Shown here: positions 47,001 to 56,472 of the stretch, piece after piece
How positions within the stretch are numbered: the stretch's first letter is position 1
How the letters are laid out: every line of letters begins with the position of its first letter
Origin: Actinobacillus suis ATCC 33415
Lineage (GTDB): Bacteria > Pseudomonadota > Gammaproteobacteria > Enterobacterales > Pasteurellaceae
NCBI RefSeq assembly: GCF_000739435.1
Contig: NZ_CP009159.1
Location: forward strand, 2,437,599-2,501,598
DNA: 64,000 nucleotides
Direction of reading: 5' to 3'
The notes under the pieces: model-generated
What the model was told of the DNA's origin: nothing
Database searches by the model: none
What the model saw: the letters and a program-made list of their open reading frames with translations, nothing else
Program-made: the position numbers and the translations under genes

Positions 47001-50000
47001 AATGCGACAGCGAATGCGGCGAATGCGACGGTAAATAAAGGCTGGAACATTACGACAGCGAAGAGCGGCACAGGTAATGTAGTAAATAATACTGATGCAA
47101 ATGTCAAAATGGGCGATAAGGTCATTATTACCGCAGGTGATAATGTCAATATCTCTCAAAATGGCAAAAATATTACGATTGCAACTAGCAATAAGCCAAC
47201 GTTTAGCAATGTCACGACGAAGGACTTAAATGTTCAAGCGGGCGGTACGGTTAATATGGGTGGCAATGCAATTACGAATGTTGCAAACGGCACGAAACCG
47301 ACAGATGCCGTTAACTTACAACAGTTAAATGCTTCAAAAGTCGCGGTGTTAGCAGGGTTAAATACTGGCGTAACAAGCAAACCGAATGCGACAACCGGTG
47401 GTACAGATTATGTCGTGAATAGTTGGAATACTACGGCACAAGCGGCGGCAAATGGTAATGTTACGGTAACAAGTAAAGTTGATAGTGCGAAAAATACAAT
47501 TGATTACACAATTGATTTAACAAAAGAAACTAAAGATACAATTACCAATGCAAACGTAACGGCACATAATGCAAATACCACGGCAAATTTAGCGAATACA
47601 ACCGCAAATACGGCTAATGCAACAGTAAATAAAGGCTGGAATTTAACCGCTAATAACGATACGAATAAAGCCAATATTCAAATGGGCGATACGGTGGATT
47701 TCTCACAAGGAGATAACATCGTTGTGACTCGAGAGGGTAAAAGTATCAAGATTGCAACGTCGTTAACACCGACCTTTACCGATATGACAACGACCAATCT
47801 TTCAGTGAAGAATGGTGGAAATGTCGATATGGGTGGAAATAAGGTACAGAATGTTGCAAATGGTACGAATGCAAATGATGCAGTAAATTTACAACAATTA
47901 AATGCAAGCCGTACTTTTGTTGAGGCTGGAACACATGCCAATGTTACTTCGGCAGTTGGAACAGATGGTTCAACGACTTATACCGTAAATGCGTGGAATA
48001 CCACAGCTAAAGGTTCAAGTGATATTAAAGTCACTAATGTAACGGACGCTACGGGTAGAACGATCGATTACACGATCGATTTATCAGACAGTGCGAAGAA
48101 CAATATCACCACTGCAAATAATACGGCGAATGCAGCGAATGCGACGGTAAATAAAGGCTGGAACATTACCACAGCGAAAACAGGGACAGGTAATGCTGAG
48201 AATATCAGTGATACGAATGTTCAAATGGGTGGTAAGGTTATTATTACTGCAGGCGATAACGTAAATGTTTCACAAAACGGCAGCAATATTACCATTGCAA
48301 CAAGCAAAACTCCGACGTTTACCAGTGTGACGGCAGGTAATACGCAAATTACAAATGAAGGCTTAACTATTCAGAATGGCCCAAGCATTACCAATAATGG
48401 TGTAAATGCAGGTAATAAAGCGATTACAAATGTTGCAAATGGTACAAATGCGAATGATGCGGTTAATTTACAACAATTAAATGCTTCAAAAGTAGCGGTG
48501 TTAGCGGGTTTAAATACGGCAGTTACTGCGACCGCAAACATGACAACAGGCGGAACGGATTATAAAGTTGATGCTTGGAATACTACAGCACAAGGTGCAA
48601 CGGATATTAGCGTAACAGAAACGGTAGATGTGAATACGAAAGCAATTAAGTATTCAATCGATCTTTCACAGTCAGCGAAAAGTAATATCACTACTGCAAA
48701 TACCACAGCACACAATGCTAATGCGACAGCAAATACGGCAAATGCAACAGTAAATAAAGGCTGGAATTTGACCGCTAATAAAGCTGATGCCAATAAAGCA
48801 AATATCCAAATGGGTGATACGGTAGATTTCTCGCAAGGAGATAATATTGTTATTACTCAAGACGGTAAAGGTATTAAGATTGCTACTTCGTTAACACCGA
48901 CATTTACAGATGTTACTGTAGGTGATGATACTAAACTGACCAATGATGGTTTAACTATTAAAAATGGTCCAAGTATTACGAATAAAGGTATTGATGCGGC
49001 GAGTAAACCTATTACTAATGTTGCAAAAGGTGTAAACGGTACGGATGCGGTAAATCTGGATCAATTAAACGAAGTTAAAGCAGCGACAACGACTACAGTA
49101 ACTTCAAAAGACAACTCGATCTCAGTAACTGAGTCGTTAACTAACGGTCGAGAATATGATCTCTCAATTGCTAAATCAGATTTAGTGACTAACCTAGATG
49201 GCACAACTGCGAATAAAAATGCAGGTAATACTTTTGTAACGGGTGATAACCTTGTAAATGTATTGAACAATACAAGCTTCAACGTAACCTCAGGTAGCGT
49301 GGATAGCGGTAAGGTAACGGGGACTAAGGCCGAGCAAGTAAAAGCTGGCGAGACTGTAACATTTAAAGCAGGGAATAACCTTGTTTTAGCGCAAGACGGT
49401 CAAAACTTTACTTACTCATTATCGAATACTTTAGATTTAACAGATAAAGGTTCGATCAAGTTAGGTAATACGACTCTCGCAGATAACAATGTGAGCGTAG
49501 GTAATGTATCTGTTACGGATAAAGGCATTAATGCAGCGAATACAACAATCAGCAATGTAAAAGACGGCAAAGTTGAGGCAGGCAGTAAAGAAGCGGTAAA
49601 TGGCGGTCAGTTATTTAACGCAACGACTAACTTAACCAATGCGGGCTTAAACTTTGTGGGTAACAACGTAAGCGGTGTAATTCACAAAAACTTAAGTGAT
49701 ACATTAGCGATTGTTGGTGAGTTAGATAATACCGCCGCAGCAAGTGCGAAGAATGTTCGCGTTGATACAGAAAACGGCAAATTAGTAATTAAGCTAAGTG
49801 AAAACCCAACGTTTACTACGGTAACCACAGGTAACACAATCTTAGATGACAAAGGCTTAACTATTAAAAATGGTCCAAGTATTACCAATAACGGCATTGA
49901 TGCAGGCAACAAGCAGATTACTAATGTTGCTAAAGCTGTAAACGGTACCGATGCGGTTAACTTAGATCAGTTAAATACAACGGTAAAAGCGGCAAGCAGT

Positions 50001-53000
50001 TCAGTTATTGCTGGGAGTAATGCTAATGTGACAAGTAAAACGGATGCGAACGGCACGGTATATACAGTCAATGCATTTAATACTACGGCGAGTGCGGGTT
50101 CAGATGCAGTAACTGTGAATGGTACTTTTGATCCGGCTACGAATAGCACAAATTATGCTGTAGATTTATCTGAGAAAATGAAGAAAACGATCGCAGATAC
50201 TTCAACAACAGTGAATAAAGGTTGGAACATTACCACCTCTAAATCTGCTGGCGAAGCGAAGGATATCAGTGTATCAAACGTGAAAATGGGGGATACGGTA
50301 ACTATTGATGCAGGTAAAAACATCAATATCACGCAGAATGGTGCAACAATTTCAATTGCAACTAGCGATAAACCGACATTTACGACGGCAACTGTTGGTA
50401 ATACAAGCTTAAACGGCGATGATATTAAGTTAGGTAATACGACAATTAATGGTAATGGCTTAACCATTAATAACGGCCCAAGTATTACTAACGAAGGTAT
50501 TGATGCGGCAAATAAACCGATTACGAACGTAGCAAACGGTGTAAACGGTACAGATGCGGTAAATCTTAACCAGTTAAATGAAACGAAAGCCGCGCTCATA
50601 ACAACAGTGACATCGGATGATAAGTCAATTACGGTTAAAGAGAATTTAACGAACGGTCGTATTTACGATATCTCTGTAGCACAAGCGGAAGTGGTAACTA
50701 ACCCGAATGGCACGACTGCAAATAATAAAGCAGGCAATACGTTTGTAACGGGTGATAACCTTGTAAACGTGCTGAACAATACAAGCTTTAATGTGACCTC
50801 AGGTAGCGTAGATAGCGGTAAGGTAAGTGGTACAACGGCTGAACAAGTTAAAGCAGGTGAAACGGTGACGTTTAAAGCCGGCAATAATCTTGTTTTAGCA
50901 CAAGACGGTCAAAACTTTACTTACTCGTTATCGAATACTTTAGACTTAACGGATAAAGGTTCGATTAAGTTAGGCAATACCACAATCACAGATAATAACG
51001 TAACTGTAGGTGGCGTATCTGTTACAGATAAAGGCATTAACGCTGCGAATAATACGATTAGCAACGTAAAAGATGGCGAAGTATCGGCAACCAGCAAAGA
51101 TGCAGTAAATGGTAGTCAGTTGTATACGACAAACCAAAACGTAACGAATGTGACGAATACTGTAAATAAAGGCTGGAATATTACGACTTCAGCATCCAAC
51201 GGTTCGGCAGAAGGTACCAGCTTAACGAATGTGAAGATGGGCGATACGGTAACGATTGATGCAGGTAAAAACATCAATATCACACAAACGGCAGGTAAGA
51301 TCTCGATTGCAACCAGCGATAACCCAACCTTCAGTAATGTGACGGTGGGTGATACGAAGATCAATAATGATGGTGTAACCATTAATAATGGCCCTAGTGT
51401 GACGAAAAATGGTATTGATGCAGCGAATACTACTATCAGCAATGTAAAAGACGGCAAAGTTGAGGCAGGTAGCAAAGAAGCGGTAAATGGCGGCCAGTTA
51501 TTTAACGCAACGACTAACTTAACTAATGCGGGTTTAAACTTTGTGGGTAACAACGCAAGCGGTGTAATTCACAAAAACTTAACTGATACATTATCGATTG
51601 TGGGCGAGTTAGCAACAGATGCAGCAGCAAGTGCGAAGAACGTTCGTGTCGATACAGAGAACGACAAATTAGTGATTAAGATTAGTGAAAACCCAACATT
51701 TACCACGGTAACCACGGGCAACACAACTTTAAATGACAAAGGCTTAACCATTAAAGACGGCCCAAGTATTACCAATAACGGCATTGACGCAGGTAATAAA
51801 CAAATTACGAACGTTGCAGAAGGTAAAAAAGGAACGGATGCGGTTAACTTAGATCAGCTAAATAGAACGACAGCGGCTGCGAAAACCGAATTAGCGAACA
51901 GCAATACCACAACGGTTACACGTGAGAAAGGTGCCGATGGTCAAGATATTTACAAGGTGGAAGTAAATAAAGGTGACGTCACAGTAAATAACGATGGCAC
52001 AGTGTCAACACCGGATTCAAGTGATTCATTTGCTACGGTAACGGATGTGGTAAATGCCCTCAACAACGTATCTTGGACAATCCAAGGCAACGGTGTTGAC
52101 GAAGATAAAGTGACAGCGGGTAACCAAGTTAACTTTGTGAATGGTGCAGGTACAACCGCAGAGGTAAGTTCTGATGGTACGAAAACGGATGTTACATTCA
52201 ACGTAAACAAATCAGGCTTAACTGTGAATAACGGTAAAGTAACGGCAAATCAGTCAGGTGATGCATTTGCGACCGCAGAAGATGTAGCAAAAGCAATTAC
52301 AGACTCTGAGCTAACTTCAACAGTAGTATCAGGTAATAGCAACCTTGTTGTCACCAATACGACAACCGGCAATAACACCGAGTTTAAAGTTACATTATCA
52401 AACAATCTCACCCTAACGGATAAAGGTAGCGTGAAGATTGGTAACACAACGCTAAACAACGATGGTTTAACTGTAGGTAATACTTCAGTGACAGCGGATG
52501 GCGTGAAAGTGGGTAATGTAACCATTAACAATGACGGAATTGATGCCGGCGGTAATAAGATTACCAATGTTGCAAACGGTACGAATGCAACCGATGCAGT
52601 AAACGTATCACAATTAGATGCGAAAACAGCAGCGGCGAAAACCGAGTTAGCAAACGGTAATACCACGACCGTTACACCAAAAACAGGTGATAATGGCCAA
52701 ACCATTTACACGGTTGAGGTAAACAAAGCGCCAGTGACTATCAATAGTACAACGGGTGTAGCGGAAACTTCAGCAGCAGGAGATAAAGCGAATAATAGCT
52801 TTGCAACTGTAGGTGATGTGGTAAATGCTCTCAACAACGTATCTTGGACAATCCAAGGCAACGGTGCTGATAAAGATAAAGTGACAGCGGGTAACCAAGT
52901 TAACTTTGTGAATGGTAATGGCACAACTGCACAAGTGACTGCAAATGGTGCTGGCACACAAACTAACGTGACATTTAACGTAAATACCACAACGGCTACG

Positions 53001-54176
53001 ATTACTGACGGTAAAGCAAAAGTAGCAAATGGTGATGCGTACTTAAATGCAACAACAGTGGCTGATCTTGTGAATAACACGAGTTGGTCGATTGATGCAG
53101 GTACTGTAGCCGGTTCAAACGGTAGAAGTGATTATGTTGCGAATAGCAATAGTTCAATTTCTGCCGGTGAGCAAGTTAATTACCAAGCCGGTCAAAATAT
53201 TGTCATTGGCGGTGAAGGTAAGAATGTGGTTATTGCTACGAATCCGAATGCAAGTTTTGATTCAGTAGCGGTGAAAAATCAAGTGACTGTCGGTGATACT
53301 ACGATCAATAACGAAGGCGTGAGCATTAATCGTGGTCCAAGTATGACGAAATCAGGTATCGATGCCGCAGGTACGAAGATTGCTAATTTACAAGACGGTT
53401 TAGTTTCTGCCGATAGTACGGAAGCTGTAAACGGTAGCCAGTTATATACAACTAACCAAAATGTTACGAATTTAACGAATGAAGTAGCGAAAGGTTGGAA
53501 TATTGAAGCATTAACGGTTGAAGGTTCTACAGGTTCGGTGACTACGACGGGTAAATCGAATGTTGCGATGGGTAATACTGTTGCGGTAAGAGCAGGTAAC
53601 AATATTAATCTTGCGAAGAAAGGTAATGAAATTGCAATTGCGACTTCAGATAAGCCAACCTTTAATACGGTATCAACCAATAACGTTGTTCTGAAAGATG
53701 ACAATGGTAAGGACGTGGCAAATATCAATGCTGTAACTGGTGAAGATGGTGTAAGTGAAGTATCTATTGCAGGTAATAACGTTACTCAGGCGGACGGCTC
53801 AGTAAGTAATGCTAGTCGTATTACCAATGTTGCGGCAGGTAAGAAAGATAACGATGCTGTAAACGTAGCGCAATTAAAAGGTGCGGTGAACAACATCAAC
53901 AATAGTATCAATGCAGTGAATAACAAAGTTGATAAGGTTGATCGAAACTTACGTGCAGGTATTGCAGGTGCAATGGCAGCGGGTAACTTATACCATGTAA
54001 CTATCCCTGGTAAGTCTATGGTAGCTGCCGGTGTGGGTACTTACAAAGGTCAAAGTGCGGTAGCGGTAGGTTATTCACGTTTATCGGATAACGGTAAGAT
54101 TGGTGTGAAATTCTCTGTAAACACTAATACACGTGGTGACTCCGGTGCAGCGGCAAGTGTAGGTTATCAGTGGTAA
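44064..54176 (+). CDS. Giant trimeric autotransporter adhesin (Hsf/Adh-like, type Vc)
   Basis: The intact 3370-residue frame is a type Vc secreted adhesin. Residues 1-67 form an extended signal peptide region (MNKIFKVIWNHATQSFVVVSE; cleavage likely after AHDAHA). Residues about 70-560 are the YadA-like head of AIGxxAxA repeats (SIAIGEGAKA, AVGNNVKAVGSSSVAIGG). Long Trp-ring/GIN/neck-type modules follow (KGWNIT...VxMGDTV...IATSxxPTF), with at least eight KGWN starts, KxTNVAxGxxxxDAVNLxQLN neck-like motifs, and a TANxTAN stalk at about 710-793. The last 65 residues (LYHVTIPGKSMVAAG to SVGYQW) are the YadA anchor. Several modules are duplicated. It is longer than Hsf and similar in plan to A. 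pleuropneumoniae Adh-type proteins. Confidence 0.95.
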   Translation: MNKIFKVIWNHATQSFVVVSELTKAKGMSASVTDERGSPTASILNLGTVAFGAVVLGGTLVAHDAHAVYSAGEGQATGQNAIAIGIGSTYYSSYIAEASGASSIAIGEGAKAQHINSTSIGQGSKAVACGSMALGLSSLANGSDSIAIGSYANAVLDQAVAIGSGTLAACQSTAVGNNVKAVGSSSVAIGGDDLDETSKLNLDGSFSSTINGGSVNAEFKKISGRDLVDLSQPYVNTWGDTRYRTQYVATNSSGSASVAIGVQAVSSGHLSTAIGTGARTAGLAATALGVTAKASGDGSFAGGPNAEALGVQSIAFGADSTADGEDATAVGGKARATGDYANALGTTANASANFSTAVGYNSVATGKSSNALGTESLAVQAYSNAIGYDAQARGLSSTAVGKDAIAYGAGDLAIGKGAHASSTNLMNAAENNLPKISDVQNETFGPATSIGAFANATGRNTIAFGNNAFVFNTNKDLLGAIAIGGNTVASENYAISLGYKSSVDKADAIAIGRNASATIEDAIALGAEATTSAAVPTNSANVNGLTYSGFEGSQPTSVVSVGSVTQKRQIQNVAAGQISATSTDAINGSQLYATQQVLSNTANTVKTILGGNSQLANTGRITMSDIGNTGKTTVHDAIAAVKENVAAGKNTQVTQVSAPNGSTTYTVDAWNTTVTNGSKEVSVTSKTDNTNKVLAYTVDLSTSAKNNITTANATANTANATANTANTTANTANATANTANTTANTANATANTANTTANTANTTANTANTTANTANATANTANTTANKANTTANTALEEVKKGWNITTKANGGSVTGNSTEQVSMGELVTFEAGSNINLTQKGANITIATSDKPTFNTVTTQNFNVQNGGTVDMGGNVVSNVGTAQKGTDAVNYDLLNKTVKAASSSVVAGTNANVQSKASADGTVYTVNAYNTTVSNATDTVTVTPTFNAQTNTTNYAIDLSAQTKQNITTANTTAHNANATANAANATVNKGWNITTAKSGTGNVVNNTDANVKMGDKVIITAGDNVNISQNGKNITIATSNKPTFSNVTTKDLNVQAGGTVNMGGNAITNVANGTKPTDAVNLQQLNASKVAVLAGLNTGVTSKPNATTGGTDYVVNSWNTTAQAAANGNVTVTSKVDSAKNTIDYTIDLTKETKDTITNANVTAHNANTTANLANTTANTANATVNKGWNLTANNDTNKANIQMGDTVDFSQGDNIVVTREGKSIKIATSLTPTFTDMTTTNLSVKNGGNVDMGGNKVQNVANGTNANDAVNLQQLNASRTFVEAGTHANVTSAVGTDGSTTYTVNAWNTTAKGSSDIKVTNVTDATGRTIDYTIDLSDSAKNNITTANNTANAANATVNKGWNITTAKTGTGNAENISDTNVQMGGKVIITAGDNVNVSQNGSNITIATSKTPTFTSVTAGNTQITNEGLTIQNGPSITNNGVNAGNKAITNVANGTNANDAVNLQQLNASKVAVLAGLNTAVTATANMTTGGTDYKVDAWNTTAQGATDISVTETVDVNTKAIKYSIDLSQSAKSNITTANTTAHNANATANTANATVNKGWNLTANKADANKANIQMGDTVDFSQGDNIVITQDGKGIKIATSLTPTFTDVTVGDDTKLTNDGLTIKNGPSITNKGIDAASKPITNVAKGVNGTDAVNLDQLNEVKAATTTTVTSKDNSISVTESLTNGREYDLSIAKSDLVTNLDGTTANKNAGNTFVTGDNLVNVLNNTSFNVTSGSVDSGKVTGTKAEQVKAGETVTFKAGNNLVLAQDGQNFTYSLSNTLDLTDKGSIKLGNTTLADNNVSVGNVSVTDKGINAANTTISNVKDGKVEAGSKEAVNGGQLFNATTNLTNAGLNFVGNNVSGVIHKNLSDTLAIVGELDNTAAASAKNVRVDTENGKLVIKLSENPTFTTVTTGNTILDDKGLTIKNGPSITNNGIDAGNKQITNVAKAVNGTDAVNLDQLNTTVKAASSSVIAGSNANVTSKTDANGTVYTVNAFNTTASAGSDAVTVNGTFDPATNSTNYAVDLSEKMKKTIADTSTTVNKGWNITTSKSAGEAKDISVSNVKMGDTVTIDAGKNINITQNGATISIATSDKPTFTTATVGNTSLNGDDIKLGNTTINGNGLTINNGPSITNEGIDAANKPITNVANGVNGTDAVNLNQLNETKAALITTVTSDDKSITVKENLTNGRIYDISVAQAEVVTNPNGTTANNKAGNTFVTGDNLVNVLNNTSFNVTSGSVDSGKVSGTTAEQVKAGETVTFKAGNNLVLAQDGQNFTYSLSNTLDLTDKGSIKLGNTTITDNNVTVGGVSVTDKGINAANNTISNVKDGEVSATSKDAVNGSQLYTTNQNVTNVTNTVNKGWNITTSASNGSAEGTSLTNVKMGDTVTIDAGKNINITQTAGKISIATSDNPTFSNVTVGDTKINNDGVTINNGPSVTKNGIDAANTTISNVKDGKVEAGSKEAVNGGQLFNATTNLTNAGLNFVGNNASGVIHKNLTDTLSIVGELATDAAASAKNVRVDTENDKLVIKISENPTFTTVTTGNTTLNDKGLTIKDGPSITNNGIDAGNKQITNVAEGKKGTDAVNLDQLNRTTAAAKTELANSNTTTVTREKGADGQDIYKVEVNKGDVTVNNDGTVSTPDSSDSFATVTDVVNALNNVSWTIQGNGVDEDKVTAGNQVNFVNGAGTTAEVSSDGTKTDVTFNVNKSGLTVNNGKVTANQSGDAFATAEDVAKAITDSELTSTVVSGNSNLVVTNTTTGNNTEFKVTLSNNLTLTDKGSVKIGNTTLNNDGLTVGNTSVTADGVKVGNVTINNDGIDAGGNKITNVANGTNATDAVNVSQLDAKTAAAKTELANGNTTTVTPKTGDNGQTIYTVEVNKAPVTINSTTGVAETSAAGDKANNSFATVGDVVNALNNVSWTIQGNGADKDKVTAGNQVNFVNGNGTTAQVTANGAGTQTNVTFNVNTTTATITDGKAKVANGDAYLNATTVADLVNNTSWSIDAGTVAGSNGRSDYVANSNSSISAGEQVNYQAGQNIVIGGEGKNVVIATNPNASFDSVAVKNQVTVGDTTINNEGVSINRGPSMTKSGIDAAGTKIANLQDGLVSADSTEAVNGSQLYTTNQNVTNLTNEVAKGWNIEALTVEGSTGSVTTTGKSNVAMGNTVAVRAGNNINLAKKGNEIAIATSDKPTFNTVSTNNVVLKDDNGKDVANINAVTGEDGVSEVSIAGNNVTQADGSVSNASRITNVAAGKKDNDAVNVAQLKGAVNNINNSINAVNNKVDKVDRNLRAGIAGAMAAGNLYHVTIPGKSMVAAGVGTYKGQSAVAVGYSRLSDNGKIGVKFSVNTNTRGDSGAAASVGYQW
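46191..46442 (+). repeat. Twelve tandem 21-bp units in the autotransporter stalk
   Basis: Twelve heptads TAN-x-TAN (x mainly Ala or Thr) are encoded by units of ACAGCTAATNNNACNGCNAAT type, with a higher 42-bp order in the middle. The heptad length suits a coiled-coil stalk, though its core would be unusually small (Ala). In-frame copy-number change would alter stalk length without breaking the frame. Confidence 0.9.
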
Positions 54177-54202
54177 TCACTAACTTGTAGCAAGCAATAA
54201 TA

Positions 54203-54235
54203 AAAACCTCAGTTCGAAAGAACTGAGGTTTTTTT
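54203..54235 (+). terminator. Terminator of the trimeric autotransporter gene
   Basis: Perfect stem AACCTCAGTTC / GAACTGAGGTT with a GAAA loop and a T run, 27 bases past the stop. Confidence 0.95.
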
Positions 54236-54236
54236 A

Positions 54237-54294
54237 TGAGGAAAATGTGCAAAAAATCAGTGAAATTTGACCGCTTGTCAGGTCATCGGAAAAC
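54237..54294. other. Spacer between the two convergent terminators
   Basis: Between the adhesin and lolE terminators lies a USS-like GACCGCTTGT (54269-54278). It has no gene. Confidence 0.5.
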
Positions 54295-54322
54295 AAAAAA
54301 GCACGAGCTAAACTCGTGCTTT
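54295..54322 (-). terminator. Terminator of the lolCDE operon
   Basis: Stem AAAGCACGAG / CTCGTGCTTT with a CTAAA loop, followed on the minus strand by a T run, just past the lolE stop at 54335. Confidence 0.9.
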
Positions 54323-54334
54323 GTCATATCAAAG

Positions 54335-55585
54335 TTAATGACCGCTTAATACTTTTGCCGGTTCTAATTTTGCCGCTCGGGTTGCCGGATAGAGGCTGGC
54401 GAATAGACTTAACACAATGGTTGCAATTAGCACATAAGCGACATCTTGCCAGTGTAGTTCGCTTGGTAGGAAATCTACGAAGTAAACGCCGTCTGATAGC
54501 AGCTTGATACTGAAAAATCCTTCGATTGCTTTAATTATTGCGGTTAAATTTAGCGATAGTATCACACCGAGTATAATCCCAGCTAACGCCCCTTTCATAC
54601 CGGACAATAAACCGTACCATAGAAAAATACGTTTGATAAAACTATTATTGGCACCAAGTGTGCGCATAATCGCAATATCGCCTTGCTTATCTTTTACTGC
54701 CATAATCAGCGTAGAAATAATATTAAAACACGCCACGCCGATCACTAATACCATTGCGATATACATCACGGTACGAACCAACTGAATATCGTTATACATA
54801 TAGCCGAATTTTTCAATCCAAGTGTTGAGATACAGCGGTTGATTAAAGTTAGCAAGTTCCGGCATTTGCAGTTCTTGTACTTTAAACGGCTCTTTTAATG
54901 CCAACTCAATGCCCGAATATTCATTCGGTTGATATTCCAATAACTCTTGGGCTTTTTCAATTGGTAATAACGCATAGCTATGGTCGAGTTGCCCCTCCAG
55001 TTTCAGTACGCCAGTTACCGGTAAGCTGAAACGTAACGGTTGAGCCAATTTGCCGTCCTCGGTCGGTTGCGGTAATAACAGCGTGACTTCATCACCTGCG
55101 GCGACTTCCAAATCTTTAGCAATACCGGCACCAAGAATCAAGCCACCTTGTTGATGGAACGCTTGCCATTGCTCACGCGGAATATAATGGCTAAGCGAAC
55201 TGACTTTATCTTGCTTAACCGGATCAACGCCTCGAACTTGGGCGATTTTCAATTGCGTACCGTTTTCGATCAAGCCGGTAAAGCTAACGAAAGGCGAAAC
55301 CGCAGTCACATTTGGGTTACTTTTTGCGAGATTTTCCAGTTTTTTACCCGCTTGTATCGGGGCGTTTTCATTACCATGATAGGAATACAGTTCAGCGTGC
55401 GGAACAACGGAAAGCACACGCTGATTTAGTTCTCGCTCGAAGCCATTCATCGCACTTAAGCCGATAATTAATACTGCCACACCAAGTGCAATGCCGACAC
55501 TGGAAAACAGCGAGATTAAGGAGACCAACCGATTTTTTTGTTTGCCTCGCTGATAACGCCAGCTAATAAAAAAGGGGGTATTCAT
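54335..55585 (-). CDS. lolE: Lipoprotein-releasing ABC transporter permease LolE
   Basis: LolE and LolC are the membrane subunits that extract lipoproteins for LolA. The 416-residue protein has one N-terminal membrane segment (LVSLISLFSSVGIALGVAVLIIGLSAMNGFE), a large periplasmic domain (about 50-270), and three C-terminal membrane segments (MYIAMVLVIGVACFNIISTL, MKGALAGIILGVILSLN, VAYVLIATIVLSLFASLYPA). It ends in the MacB/LolC-type RAAKLEPAKVLSGH. The start overlaps the lolD stop by one base (ATTAATG region). Confidence 0.93.
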   Translation of the reverse strand: MNTPFFISWRYQRGKQKNRLVSLISLFSSVGIALGVAVLIIGLSAMNGFERELNQRVLSVVPHAELYSYHGNENAPIQAGKKLENLAKSNPNVTAVSPFVSFTGLIENGTQLKIAQVRGVDPVKQDKVSSLSHYIPREQWQAFHQQGGLILGAGIAKDLEVAAGDEVTLLLPQPTEDGKLAQPLRFSLPVTGVLKLEGQLDHSYALLPIEKAQELLEYQPNEYSGIELALKEPFKVQELQMPELANFNQPLYLNTWIEKFGYMYNDIQLVRTVMYIAMVLVIGVACFNIISTLIMAVKDKQGDIAIMRTLGANNSFIKRIFLWYGLLSGMKGALAGIILGVILSLNLTAIIKAIEGFFSIKLLSDGVYFVDFLPSELHWQDVAYVLIATIVLSLFASLYPATRAAKLEPAKVLSGH

Positions 55586-56265
55586 TAATCTGCCTCGCTT
55601 AATACACCATCTCGCATCACAAAGCGGCGAGCTAATTTATTTGCTAGATTTAAGTCGTGAGTGACCAACAAAAAGGCGATATTTTGTTCGGCATTCAGTT
55701 GTTTGATCAGCTCAAAAATACTTTCGGTGGTTTTTTGGTCGAGGTTACCGGTCGGTTCATCGGCTAACACGAGCGCCGGATTATTGACTAACGCACGGGC
55801 AATCGCCACACGTTGGCGTTCGCCACCGGAAAGCGCTGAAGGACGATGGCTAATTCGGTGCGATAATCCGACCGCTTGTAGCATTTTTTCGGCACGATTG
55901 CGTGCTTCGCTTTTATTTTGATTACCGATTAGCATTGGCATCATCACGTTTTCAAGCGCAGTAAAATCCGCCATTAAGTGATGGAATTGGTAAACGAAAC
56001 CGAGATGTTGGTTACGCAGTTGTGCCAGTTTATTGGCAGTTAATTTTTGTAGCGATTGTTGTTTGATCCAAACTTCGCCCGAACTCGGTTGATCCAAACC
56101 GCCAAGCGTATGTAATAGGGTGCTTTTGCCTGAACCGGATGAGCCGACAATCGCGACTAATTCACCGCTATTCATCGAAAATGAAACGTCTTTGAGGACT
56201 TGCACCTTTTGGTTGCCCTCATCATAAAATTTGCTGATATTTTCACAGCGTAGTAATTCGATCAT
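55585..56265 (-). CDS. lolD: Lipoprotein-releasing ABC transporter ATPase LolD
   Basis: LolD is the ATPase of LolCDE. The start ATG at 56265 was chosen ([17 protein letters not shown], 226 residues) because a start further out would read through the intergenic repeat. Seen are Walker [16 protein letters not shown]-loop YQFHHLM, the signature [14 protein letters not shown], Walker [13 protein letters not shown] and the switch VTHDLNLA. The [17 protein letters not shown] segment is typical of LolD. It is separated from lolC by two dispersed repeats. Confidence 0.95.
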   Translation of the reverse strand: MIELLRCENISKFYDEGNQKVQVLKDVSFSMNSGELVAIVGSSGSGKSTLLHTLGGLDQPSSGEVWIKQQSLQKLTANKLAQLRNQHLGFVYQFHHLMADFTALENVMMPMLIGNQNKSEARNRAEKMLQAVGLSHRISHRPSALSGGERQRVAIARALVNNPALVLADEPTGNLDQKTTESIFELIKQLNAEQNIAFLLVTHDLNLANKLARRFVMRDGVLSEAD

Positions 56266-56300
56266 ATTGTTTTTATCTTCATTTAAGTGGAAATATTTAG

Positions 56301-56361
56301 AACCACGGAACACACTCAATACACAGAAATTTTTTCCGTACTATCCTAGTATTCCGTAGTT
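56301..56361. repeat. Dispersed ACCACGGAA-type repeat, copy A
   Basis: It opens AACCACGGAACACACT and ends TATTCCGTAGTT, with imperfect mirror halves. It lies between lolC and lolD, and relatives are at 56399-56468 and within fhuD (22135-22207). Confidence 0.75.
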
Positions 56362-56398
56362 AATAGTATTTATATCCCAATTCGAGGTTTCTCCTGTA

Positions 56399-56468
56399 AA
56401 CCACAGAACACACGGAATACTCAGAAATCATTGAATTTTTTTCCGTGTTATCTGTGTATTCCGTGGTT
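56399..56468. repeat. Dispersed ACCACGGAA-type repeat, copy B
   Basis: It opens AACCACAGAACACACGG and ends TGTGTATTCCGTGGTT. With copy A it fills the lolC-lolD gap; each copy can fold as a long imperfect hairpin. Confidence 0.75.
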
Positions 56469-56472
56469 GAAA

